A stretch of DNA of 64,000 nucleotides from the NCBI GenBank assembly GCA_937902395.1, contig CALGTV010000065.1, positions 118,625 through 182,624 of the forward strand, read 5' to 3'. A program made the position numbers and the translations under genes. Shown one piece after another: positions 26,101 to 34,958 of the stretch. The notes under the pieces are model-generated. The model did not search any database. It had not been told where the DNA came from and was given only the letters and a program-made list of their open reading frames with translations. Every line of letters begins with the position of its first letter. Within the stretch, counting starts at the first letter, position 1. The stretch is from an uncultured Ruminococcus sp. Its GTDB lineage: Bacteria; Bacillota; Clostridia; Oscillospirales; Ruminococcaceae.

Positions 26101-26520
26101 ATCGAAAAGATTAGGAAGACCATCGCTGTCTTCGTCAGCGATAAGATAGTCCTTAATTGCTGCGAGAGTATCACCTGAGATGTCTTCTCCATTAGTAAAT
26201 GGCTTTGTACCGGCAATCGCAGGATTCTCATTATCAATAAAGAGGGCAGAACCCTTAACTTCGATTACATCGTCACAGTCATAGTTAAAATGAGTAAGAA
26301 CATCTGCATCCTTGAATACATATGCCTCATAGCCTTCAGCTACGCCCTTGCCATCCTCGTCAAGAGGATAAACCATATCTTTTACAAGAGCACCCTTGAG
26401 GATTGAGGAAATTGAGATTTTTCTCTGTGACTCATATGTTTCGTCCTTTCTTTCAATACGGTAAAGAGTTACATCAGCAACTTCTTTAATGCCATATTTT
26501 TCAAAAAGATTCTGTGCCAT
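23149..26520 (-). CDS. Tail-tube-like protein paralogue 1 with large internal insertion
   Basis: 1123 codons. I chose ATG 26518-26520 because it gives a start like the sisters (MAQNLFEKYGIKEVADVTLY); ATG 26529 is only 3 bases from the GGAGG. The family fold begins, is interrupted after RIERKDETYES by several hundred residues, and resumes at LRYIPVLFLDTLKVSTLEQA and ITWDYGKEITLSIEDALYTP, then FPGTYRVVGETLVRDKATG and QRFQFIIPEAK. The insertion contains a calcium-loop-like EDSDGLPNLFD and Ig-like beta segments, so it may be a virion-surface decoration. Only one TAG (about 25485), far fewer than other large late genes, as expected if abundantly made. Confidence 0.6.
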
Positions 26521-26546
26521 GTTTGTCATCAACCTCCTTTTTAAAA

Positions 26547-27296
26547 TTAATCATCGGGATTTGCTCCCCAATATTTAGCTTTAATTTTCTTAGAATCTGC
26601 ACCTGCACAAAGCATTTGTATATCCTAAGTCCATTTTTCTCTCAACTAATGTCTCTATATCAATCCATAGAAAGCATAAATTGACTTGTTTTTGTAGTCA
26701 ATTCCAAATACTTCTGCAATCTCCATTAGGTCTGCTAAATCCTAAGTTCCACCTTGTTTCTACTACTATTTGCGCTTAACTGCATCACGCTACTCTGCTG
26801 CCAGTCGCATCTTACGAGCGAATGGTGACTCATTTTCTGGTGACGGCTCTGGAACCTTTTTTCGATTTTGAAGATTTAGAATCGTCTAAAAATCAATGAA
26901 ATTTTTCTCAGTAATTAGGCGTTTCTCCGCCATTGGACCAATAAGGACCGAGTTGATTTTAGGAAGTAATGTAATCTCTTCCTTAATAAAAGTAGCGAAA
27001 GCAGCTTGGAGCTCTAAATAAAAACTATCATTAGCTTGCGCTGACTTTAAAAGAAATGGAAGAGGAGACAAGTCTGTATCTTCATTAACTTTGACTCCCT
27101 TCTCTTCCATTATTTTTCTTATTTCGTCGGAGGTTAACAACAACATACCTAAACGAGAACTATATACATTACTTCCCATTTTCAACATTTCTCCGACGAG
27201 AACAGGATGAACGTAGCAGACTCCTGGAAGCCGTGAGGGATAGCCTGCATATGCCTGTTCTTTTATAACAGTCATTTCATTAGCTGAAATTGACAA
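26547..27296 (-). CDS. Possible tail assembly chaperone (TAG-recoded)
   Basis: 249 codons to TAA 26547-26549. The start is probably TTG 27294-27296 (GAGG nearby), overlapping the previous gene's end; ATG 27273-27275 is an alternative. Three consecutive TAG codons (26760-26768) lie within KRK-QQQ-KQGG, plus further TAGs in the C-terminus, which reads smoothly only with TAG as sense (IYAFYGLIQRHQLREKW). The helical C-terminus and its place just before the tail-tube genes resemble siphophage tail assembly chaperones, but sequence evidence is weak. Confidence 0.4.
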
Positions 27297-27792
27297 TTTG
27301 GAACCTCATCAAATAACTTCCTGTTTGGTTAGTAAGAGATGAGATATCGAAGCCAAGGTACTTAATTTCACCAAGACCATTGATTCGCTTATTTTGGAGA
27401 GACTTACGAATCTCTGACATTATCGCAAATGGACGAAGCTGATTACCAGCAATAATCCACTCCTTATAAGGACAATAACAATAAATAAGAAGTGTTATTA
27501 CTTCATTTGCGTTTTCATCTGTAACCTCTGAACCAGAGAAAACAAGGACAAGTTTACTTGCTGTTGTTTCATCTTCTGAAGTTACAAGCGGAACAATTCT
27601 TATATTTTTGCCAAAAAGCTCATTTATTGTATCTTTAATATCAGGATGTAAGTCTGGATTAACAGGATCTAAATCTGTATTAATCAAGAGCTTACACAAA
27701 TTCTGATTATCTAAGAGTTTTTTAGCTATCTTACCTAAATTTGGACCAAGTTCCTGCCCATAATTAACTTGTGATAACATTGATGTATCCAT
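27280..27792 (-). CDS. Tail-completion / tail-terminator-like protein
   Basis: 170 codons, no TAG. ATG 27790-27792 is preferred over TTG 27798 because AGGAG lies 10 bases upstream. Starts MDTSMLSQVNYGQELGPNLG; an alpha/beta region follows (TASKLVLVFSGSEV, LLIYCYCPYKEWIIAGNQLR) and it ends in GEIKYLGFDISSLTNQTGSY. Size, alpha/beta character and place between connector and tail-tube genes fit a tail terminator or head-tail completion protein. Translationally coupled to neighbours on both sides. Confidence 0.45.
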   Translation of the reverse strand: MDTSMLSQVNYGQELGPNLGKIAKKLLDNQNLCKLLINTDLDPVNPDLHPDIKDTINELFGKNIRIVPLVTSEDETTASKLVLVFSGSEVTDENANEVITLLIYCYCPYKEWIIAGNQLRPFAIMSEIRKSLQNKRINGLGEIKYLGFDISSLTNQTGSYLMRFQIVNFS

Positions 27793-27794
27793 TG

Positions 27795-28550
27795 TCAATC
27801 AACTCCTTTCCTCTTATTCAAAGCGTTTAAGAAGAAGTTGTCATCCTCTCCAACTGGTAAGTCTTGCGATGTTTTAGGCTCTGGCGGCGAAACAAGGTAT
27901 TCTGCAATAGAAACTAAAGCAACACCGTCAATGCTTAAATTATCTTTACCAACTATCTCCCATCCTCTATCCTTGTAGTCAAAATACAAGTTCTTCTACA
28001 AGAAGTCTTCGTCTTTAGTAATAAACTTTCTATGGGCTAACGGCTCCCTATAAGAAACAGCACCATAGGAAGTGAATTTGTCTTGAACATAAACAGATGT
28101 TTCACTTACAAACTTCGCTGGGATAGTACGTATTGTATCTCCATACATATCAGTATTGTTAATAAATGAATCAAGTTTAACTGCTTCATATTTCTGATAG
28201 CCGTGAGATAAATCTTCACTAACCATCATTATAATATAAAACTCGTCTAACTCTGCATCTTTAACTTTCTGAAAAGTTCTAAGTATATCACCTGTCTTAA
28301 ATTTCTGAGCAGATGTTGAACAAAGAATATTGGAGAGAATCTGCTCTTGTTTCCACTTCGCCGGCTGAATGTTACATGAAACTTCAATCGGCTCGCCGTT
28401 GAGCTGATAAATGCAAGCCAAATATTTACTCTTTGGCATTTTAATTTTATCGAACTCACGCTCTTTGCTTGTTCTTACTCTCTCCTAAATTGTAGTACCA
28501 TCTTTGTTCATTCTTTTCAAATAGCAATCTGTAAAATAATTCCCTGTCAT
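27795..28550 (-). CDS. Head-tail module protein, unassigned (TAG-recoded)
   Basis: 251 codons. The true start is ATG 28548-28550, overlapping the previous stop as ATGA; a shorter ATG at 28439 lies after a TAG (MTGNYFTDCYLKRMNKDG then TAG). A second TAG at about 27993 joins KFITKDEDFL to KNLYFDYKDRGWEIV. Ends in TGA 27795-27797. A short beta-barrel-like core (FYIIMMVSEDLSHGYQKYEA) would suit a head-tail joining or stopper protein. Assignment by position only. Confidence 0.4.
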
Positions 28551-28819
28551 ATCACATCAATCCTGTCAATTAAGTTCATACATTCAAAAATTGTCTTTCT
28601 GAAGTACTTATAAGACAGGTATCTGCAACGGGAAAGTTTAGCCACGAGAACGTAGTAATCATAACTGCGGTCATCATTTGGTGCCAAATCAGTTAAGTCA
28701 ACCAAAATATTATCAAGAAAATCTTCCCATGACCCATCTTTTTCTTTTTCACAGAGAAGTCCGTAAAGACGGTTCTTCAAGACTTCTTTGTGTTTAGCGG
28801 CGAAATCTTGCTTGTCCAC
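28547..28819 (-). CDS. Small head-tail module protein
   Basis: 90 codons, no TAG. GTG 28817-28819 is chosen because AGGAGGAGG lies just upstream (start MDKQDFAAKHKEVLKNRLYG). Helical and charged, with a Tyr-rich second half (SYDYYVLVAKLSRCRYLSYK). Its start overlaps the previous gene by 26 bp and its stop overlaps the next start as ATGA. No family recognised. Confidence 0.45.
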   Translation of the reverse strand: MDKQDFAAKHKEVLKNRLYGLLCEKEKDGSWEDFLDNILVDLTDLAPNDDRSYDYYVLVAKLSRCRYLSYKYFRKTIFECMNLIDRIDVI

Positions 28820-29273
28820 GTCTTGCACCTCCTCCTGATAATTTTTTATAATCAAAAGTACGATGTTGCGGCGAACGATAGTAATTTGCTTCAAGCTGTC
28901 TTGCGTCAGCAGTAACCTAATCTTTTAACTTAATAAAGTTGTTCAAAAGGTTAGCTTGAGAGAAATCCGCTTCATCATACTGTGTTTTGATATTTTCCCA
29001 AGAATCAACCGTTCTTTTAAGCCACTCTTGCTTCATGAAAGTTGCAAGCACCTGTATTTCAGCTTGTCCCATCTTTTCATCGGTGAAACACTGACGCTCT
29101 TCATCAATGTCCAGGCGGCATCTTGGGAACTTAAAATAAGGTATAGCGGAATTAAGGAAGGCTCTCCAATCAAGGAGAAACCATTCCAAATCTTCCTATG
29201 AGTAGCCATGTGACCAGTCGTCTTCATTAACTTTTGCTAAGAACGCTCCATAAACGTCCATTAAAGTAACCAT
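28794..29273 (-). CDS. Head-tail connector-like protein (TAG-recoded)
   Basis: 159 codons from ATG 29271-29273 to TAA 28794-28796. TAGs at about 29198 and 28917 join MVTLMDVYGAFLAKVNEDDW to EDLEWFLLDWRAFLNSAIPY and extend the C-terminus to a basic tail (GGGARRGQARFRR). A mostly helical protein after the capsid gene fits a head-tail adaptor. No diagnostic motif. Confidence 0.4.
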
Positions 29274-29285
29274 TCACATCACCCA

Positions 29286-29822
29286 TTACACGGGGCTGAA
29301 TACACCTTCAGGTTTCTTTTCTTCCTTACCAGCGTTTGCCTTCTCAGCATCAGCCTCAAGTCTCTTTCTTGCAATCATTGCAATAACATCTTTTCCGCTT
29401 CTCTTTTTCAAGTAATCAACCTTATCGTTGTCAATCAAGTTATGCTCAACAGCATACTTAACTACTTCGTTAACCTGTTCAAGAGAAACTGTATCCATCT
29501 CCTTCTTAAAGTCATCAAGACTTCTAACCTTAAGAAGAGTCAAAATCTGTTCAGGTGTAAGAACCTTAATATTTGTTGGAACTTTTGCATCAGGACTTTC
29601 AAGTCCAAGGTCAATCTTGGTCTGCATATCATCAATATAAAGCTGACCAGTCTTAATCATGTACTGAAAACCATTATCCCATAAAAGCTGCTCTACTGTT
29701 TCGAAGGGAAGCATCTGAACTGTGCCCTTGCCAGGGAATACTCTCTTAACTCCATGAGCAGGGTCATAAATTGAAGTTGTCTTTGCAACTGTGCTTCTGA
29801 GTTTTACCATTCTTGTTTCCAT
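29286..29822 (-). CDS. Structural/head protein after capsid gene
   Basis: 178 codons, ATG 29820-29822 with AAAGGAGG upstream, no TAG. N-terminus METRMVKLRSTVAKTTSIYD; later a helix-rich part (LTPEQILTLLKVRSLDDF, LKKRSGKDVIAMIARKRLEA) and a Lys/Glu-rich tail. It lies immediately downstream of the capsid gene and its terminator-like hairpin. It may be a capsid-associated or connector protein. Not recognised beyond context. Confidence 0.45.
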   Translation of the reverse strand: METRMVKLRSTVAKTTSIYDPAHGVKRVFPGKGTVQMLPFETVEQLLWDNGFQYMIKTGQLYIDDMQTKIDLGLESPDAKVPTNIKVLTPEQILTLLKVRSLDDFKKEMDTVSLEQVNEVVKYAVEHNLIDNDKVDYLKKRSGKDVIAMIARKRLEADAEKANAGKEEKKPEGVFSPV

Positions 29823-29853
29823 TATTAAATTCCTCCTTTAATCTCAATAATAA

Positions 29854-29883
29854 AAGGGTAGGTGAGAATTCTCACCCACCCTT
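29854..29883 (-). terminator. Hairpin after major capsid gene
   Basis: AAGGGTGGGTGAGAATTCTC / ACC-TACCCTT: a long, nearly perfect inverted repeat followed on the minus strand by TTATTATTG. Probably gives high capsid mRNA relative to downstream genes. Confidence 0.7.
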
Positions 29884-29916
29884 CTTAATCATATATTCTT
29901 ACTTACTTAACCGAAA

Positions 29917-31050
29917 TTACTTTGTGTAAGGAGCAAAGTCATGTGGGTTAAGGTTGTTATTATAGCTTGCAGATGGAAGTGTTGCAAGTGCCTGGTTCTC
30001 ATATACGCACCAGTCATTTGTTGTAAGAATAGCTACACCAAACTTCTTGTAGATTTCAATCTCCATCTGACGGTCTCTGTGCTGCCAATCTCTTACGTCT
30101 GTATCGCCCTCGAATACAACCTTAATAATCTTCTGGTTGCCAGCAGGGAAGATAAATGCGTACTGAGGAGGTACCTGGTATGTATCGTTGTTCTCATCAG
30201 TAAATGCCTGAGGAAGCTGAACGATAGGAGTACCACGGAACATTGTGATATAACCTGTAGCGGCAATTGAAGCAATGTCGTTAGGGTTATAAACAGGAGT
30301 TGCATATCCAGGTGCTGAACCTGCTGTTGGGTTAGCAGTAAGTGCATAAGGACCATAGATAGGCATACCGATTGCATCAGGACCCATTTCCTGTACGAAC
30401 TCAGGAGTTGCGAAGATTACAGCGTTACCGCCGCCATAGTTCTTAGCAATTGTGCAGAGTCTCTGCATCTCAGCTGGGTCGAAGTTAGTTGTAGATGCAA
30501 TGTTTGCAGTAGGCATATCACTGTTCTGAGTTGCTGTGATAAGTGCCTTAAGAAGCTCTCTGTAGATAGCCTCCTGGAGACCATCAAGAAGAAGCTGAAG
30601 TGGTTCAACAAGGTCTTCAGAACCATCAAGTGTACGCTCGAAGTCGATGTATGCAGCTCCGCCGTATGCCTTAGCGCTTACTTCGAAGGTGTCAACATCA
30701 AGTCTGAATGCCTCGTATACACCTGCAAGACCTACTTCTGTAACGAAAGTCTTTGCACGTCTACGACCACGCTTTACGATAAATGAAGCTCTCTGACCGT
30801 TTGGTACAGACTTAATCTCAGCGAACTGACCGATAAAGTTGCCAACGTAATCAGGAAGAACTTCGTCGAAAGATTCCTGGATAATCTGGAAGATTTCGAG
30901 CTTATTCTTCTCGTACTCGTACTTGTTAGGAGCAAGAGCCTTAAGTTCTGCTCTCAAAGTTTCCTTTACATCCTTAACGCTGAATTCAGTAGCAGGGGAA
31001 GTGCCTTTGAACGCATGAATATAAAGGTCACGGATATCATTTTTATTCAT
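29917..31050 (-). CDS. Major capsid protein (HK97-fold)
   Basis: 377 codons, ATG 31048-31050, no TAG at all. An N-terminal helical arm, then a core with KSVPNGQRASFIVKRGRRRA, YGGAAYIDFERTLDGSEDLV, a long helix (LQLLLDGLQEAIYRELLKAL) and C-terminal MEIEIYKKFGVAILTTNDWC. Length, helix pattern and location after protease/scaffold and before connectors fit an HK97-fold capsid. Total absence of TAG agrees with selection against recoded codons in the most abundant virion protein. Followed by a strong hairpin. Confidence 0.82.
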   Translation of the reverse strand: MNKNDIRDLYIHAFKGTSPATEFSVKDVKETLRAELKALAPNKYEYEKNKLEIFQIIQESFDEVLPDYVGNFIGQFAEIKSVPNGQRASFIVKRGRRRAKTFVTEVGLAGVYEAFRLDVDTFEVSAKAYGGAAYIDFERTLDGSEDLVEPLQLLLDGLQEAIYRELLKALITATQNSDMPTANIASTTNFDPAEMQRLCTIAKNYGGGNAVIFATPEFVQEMGPDAIGMPIYGPYALTANPTAGSAPGYATPVYNPNDIASIAATGYITMFRGTPIVQLPQAFTDENNDTYQVPPQYAFIFPAGNQKIIKVVFEGDTDVRDWQHRDRQMEIEIYKKFGVAILTTNDWCVYENQALATLPSASYNNNLNPHDFAPYTK

Positions 31051-31072
31051 TACTTTCTCACCTCTCCTTCAA

Positions 31073-31843
31073 TTAAAGTGTTGCGCCGTTAAGAATCTGG
31101 AACATAAATGAACATGTTCTGTCGGCGTTGTCATAAGCTGCTACAACCTGAGCAAGAATGATGTCCTCATCTGGGTCAGGAGTAATACCAATTACGAACT
31201 CACCGTCTGAACCGTCACGAACTGCGGCGTAAAGTGGAACGTTAGGATTTGCATGAATGTAGTTCTTAACCTGAAGCCACATATCATAAGAATCAGCAGT
31301 TGCAGTGAAGCCACTGAAATCAATAGCAGGAGCAGCCTGTCCGTTAAATGCAACAGCATTAGCAATTGCAGCAGTTGTATCCCACTGTACTGTATTTGTA
31401 GTGATTCTCTCGCCTGCCTCAACATAACCGATTCTTGGAAGCCAGTCCTCAGTTGTCAAGAAGAAGTTTCTTCTCTGAGGAGCAAACTGATTGTAAAGTT
31501 TTTCAGTTGAGTAGTTAACACCTACACGAAGTCCTGCTGTCTTACCAGCCTTTGTAGGAACCTGAGCAAGATAGTTGTGCTTATCAACCATAAGAAATGC
31601 ACCGTTCTGTGCAACAATCTTCTGTGCATTACTTGGGGCAGGAGCAACTGCACTATTAGCCACGAAAACCTTAAGAGGGTCTTCCTGTCTATCAGAGAAC
31701 TCTCTTGGGTCAAGTCTGCTCTGTGCTTCAACCATACCAGCTCTATCGAACCAAACCTGGTTAGGCTCGATCTGGCCATAGCTGAGACCCTTAGCACTAT
31801 TTCCGTTACGGTAAAGACCGCGGTCAAATTTTACCAAAGCCAT
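31073..31843 (-). CDS. Capsid-associated (possible decoration/head) protein
   Basis: 256 codons, no TAG, ATG 31841-31843 with GGAGG upstream and a TAATG overlap with the preceding gene. Sequence MALVKFDRGLYRNGNSAKGL, a Pro/Ala-rich middle and beta-rich C-terminus (GEFVIGITPDPDEDIILAQV). Located between scaffold and capsid genes, where siphophages often place a decoration protein. TAG-free composition shared with the capsid suggests high expression. Function inferred from place. Confidence 0.5.
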   Translation of the reverse strand: MALVKFDRGLYRNGNSAKGLSYGQIEPNQVWFDRAGMVEAQSRLDPREFSDRQEDPLKVFVANSAVAPAPSNAQKIVAQNGAFLMVDKHNYLAQVPTKAGKTAGLRVGVNYSTEKLYNQFAPQRRNFFLTTEDWLPRIGYVEAGERITTNTVQWDTTAAIANAVAFNGQAAPAIDFSGFTATADSYDMWLQVKNYIHANPNVPLYAAVRDGSDGEFVIGITPDPDEDIILAQVVAAYDNADRTCSFMFQILNGATL

Positions 31844-33366
31844 TATCTATTACCTCCTTTGTGTTTTAATAAAAGTGCGATAACGCCAGATTCAGTATTC
31901 TTTGCGTTATTCTTGAAGATTAAGTCAGGCTTATCTTCCTCTCCCTTACCGGAGATAATAGAAGAATCAGTGTTGTAAGCAGCAAAGCATACTTCCTTCT
32001 TAAAGTCTTCAACAGAATAATCATCCATCTTGGCGGTGAAATTAGCTGTCTGCTCCTCTGTGAGATGCTCAGCAAATTCGGCAATAATAGCGTTCTTCTT
32101 TTCTGTATCAACAGACTTCTTGAAGCTTTCAAGCTCTGACTTTTCATTATTAAGGTCGCTAATTGAGTTATTTAATCTACTAATTTCGGCATCCTTTGCC
32201 TCAAGCTGAGATTTGAACTCATCAAGCTGTGACTGAAGTTCTGCGCTGTTGTCAAGAGAATTCTTAGACTTGTCGTCATCATCGTCGTCTTTCTTCTTAT
32301 CATCCTTCTTGTCATCATCGTCATCCTTCTTGTCATCATCGTCATCGTTCTTCTTAAATGCCTCAATCTGTGCGAGTGCATCATCAAGGCTTGCCTGAAG
32401 GGCTTCCTTATCAGCTGTGAACTCTGCAACCTTTGCATCGTAAGACTCAATCTTAGCCTAAGCATCAGCAAATGAACCTGCAGCCTTCATAGCATTAAGA
32501 GCTGTCATTTCAGCTTCTGTTACATCAACGATGTAGCAATCTTCAACTCTGTCAATTGCAACAGTGTTAGCTTCATTGTCCTTTGTGTAGTATGCACGAA
32601 GATACTTGCCGTTAACTGCGTCATAAGCAATTGCATAGTCGTCGTAAATGTCACAAACAATCTTATAATCTTCTGGTGTAGAGTTAAGTGCATCGAAAAG
32701 CAAATCGCACTTAGCGCCATCAGAAAGTCTAAAGAGATTTTTCTCCATCTTTTTGCTCTCCTCCTTTTCCTTAGAATTTTTTAAGTAATCAAACATTGCT
32801 TTAGCATCCTTATATAAACTAAAGAATGCAGAACCTTCGAAGCAGGGTTCGACCTCATCTCCGAGAACCTGTAGACCTAGCAGATGTCCTTTCTGGAACT
32901 CGAAGTAAGGTTCTCCATCACTCCAAATCTTCCACTCTCCTTCAAGTCCTTTTTTATGGATTTCCATAGACTGTGACTTTCCGGGGATAAGGTTTGCTTC
33001 TGGATAGAGAGCGGTGTAGAGATAAACATCTGCACAAGCATACTCTCTTTCAACCCCGTCATCATCTACATGCTTCTCCCAAGCAAAGTTAGGGTCCTCA
33101 GGAACTACACCATAAATGCGTCCATCAGTATTATCTCCGCCGTGGTCCTCATAATCAAGACCTTCTTTGTCAAAAATACCTTTAATTGGCGCATATGGTA
33201 AAGACTCAATCAATTGTCTTGCGAAGTCTTCCGATATAAATGTACGGTTTCTATTGAGTCCCCTATAAAAAATGCGTAATCTGCATTTAGAAAGAGTGGG
33301 AGAAAGAGTTTCAACGTCGCCAAAAAGCGTAACGTTGAATTTAAGTAAACTCTCATCAAGCTTCAT
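31843..33366 (-). CDS. Prohead protease-scaffold fusion (TAG-recoded)
   Basis: 507 codons from ATG 33364-33366 (TAATG overlap with portal) to TAA 31843-31845. A TAG at about 32460 joins the two halves. Residues 1-200 look like a serine head-maturation protease (YAPIKGIFDKEG, DYEDHGGDNTDGRIYGVV with candidate His75, GKSQSMEIHKKG with candidate Ser131/133). Residues ~290-460 are an extended coiled coil with alternating Lys and Asp runs (32270-32350), typical of scaffolding. Protease and scaffold fused in one chain, just before the capsid, is a known arrangement. The protease presumably removes the scaffold during capsid maturation. Confidence 0.72.
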
Positions 33367-34958
33367 TATTTATCCTCACCTCCGTCACTCTTTTTTTCTG
33401 CAGAACTATCATCTTCCTTTGCCTTGTCCGAGGATTCTTTTTTCTCTTTCTGTTCCTCGTCTTTTTTAGCAGTAGTAGAGTCATTAGGGTTTTGGCTGTC
33501 TTTTCCAGCCTAAGCAGTAATAGCATTAGTCTTGCCAGATTGAGTATATGCTGACTGGAGCGGCTTAAGTACTTCATCCAAATCGAGAACTTCATTCTCC
33601 AAAGCCTTAAGGTCTGCAAGATTAGTCTGGTTAAGTCCTGTTGACAGAATAGGTGTCAAGAAGCTGTAACCAAATGCTGCAAGGTCCTTAGCCTTTGAAG
33701 TGTACTCAAAGCTATTGTAATAGCTGACTGGTAGTACTAATAGCATGAATGATAACTTTCGGTTACCAAATTTATTATTTAACAAGGCGGTAAAGAAGTG
33801 TGCAAATCCATTGCCAAGAACCATCATCATAGACAGGTCATTGTTCAATGAGAACTAAATACCTGCATCAGTTGAGGCACTGAACAGTTCCTTCGATACG
33901 CCTGCAGAATCGTATATTAATTGCTGGGCGGCGGCAACATCAGTATTCTCTGCGTTGTTTCCGCTTAAATCAAGCAAATTAACTTTACCATAAGAAGTAA
34001 CTACGTCGGCATCTGGATTATCTGCTAACATTTCCAAAACACCGTCATGCATCTCTGCGGCTTCGTCTGGTTCAAATACAAGCTACATTCCGTCATGCGG
34101 AATTTCTTGTGTAATAATTCTCTTTAATGCTAACTATTTTCTATCCTTATCAATTGCCTTGTAATCCTCTAAATCATCAATAAGAGGAATTAAATCAAGA
34201 AAGAATGGAACTTCGTCAAATAATGTGAAATAGATACCAAGTTCAGCAGGTAAGAAAATCCAAGGGTCTTTACCATTCTTGAAAGCACGATAGCCTTTCT
34301 AAACGCACTTTGGATAAGTTTTAAGAATTTGCTTTCTTAATTCTTCATCACGAATTGAGTCAAAAAAACGCATATCAAATTCAACAATATCAACATCTTG
34401 GTGATTCTTATATCTACTACGGCAATATTCAAACGGTAAGTCCTGAATAGCTATATCAGAACCGCTGTCATGAATAATACCATAATAGCCGCCGTCCACA
34501 AGAACATTCTTTGCAAACCAAGCACACTTTCTTTCAATGTCAAAAGAAGAACAGAAATCAGCTGCATCGAAATAAACTTTCTTGTTCTGCTTGTTACCAA
34601 GCTTCTCAGTATACTTTTTCATATGAGGAACTAAAATCCAGGAATAGGTAAGGAAAGTAGCATAGTGGAGAATAACTCTTTTATAAACGCCGCTTACTTT
34701 AAAGAAATATTGAGATAACTGACATTTTTCAACAGAATTTCCTTCAGTGACAATACGATGAATTTCTTCTTTAGTAAAGTCTCTTCTAATTCTGTTTGCG
34801 GAAGGCTCACGATTATTAGACTTAATTAACGCGGCTTTGCTTTTAGCTATCATATTTTCAATTTCTTTTCTGAAAGTATCAACTCTTTGCTCACGCAGTT
34901 TGCGGTATTCTTCAGCAGTAATTGTAGGAATTGTTGCTCCAACTTTAACTTCACTCAC
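33366..34958 (-). CDS. Portal protein (SPP1-like, TAG-recoded)
   Basis: 530 codons from GTG 34956-34958, overlapping the terminase stop as GTGA, to TAA 33366-33368. Portal-like features: N-terminal helices (FRKEIENMIAKSKAALIKSN), wing motifs (YFFKVSGVYKRVILHYATFL, WFAKNVLVDGGYYGIIHDSG), a later helical stem/crown (AAQQLIYDSAGVSKELFSAS), and a charged Lys/Asp/Glu-rich tail. Portal after large terminase and before protease is canonical. At least five TAGs, including GI-TAG-FSLN near 33855. The portal is the DNA entry channel and packaging-motor base. Confidence 0.8.
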
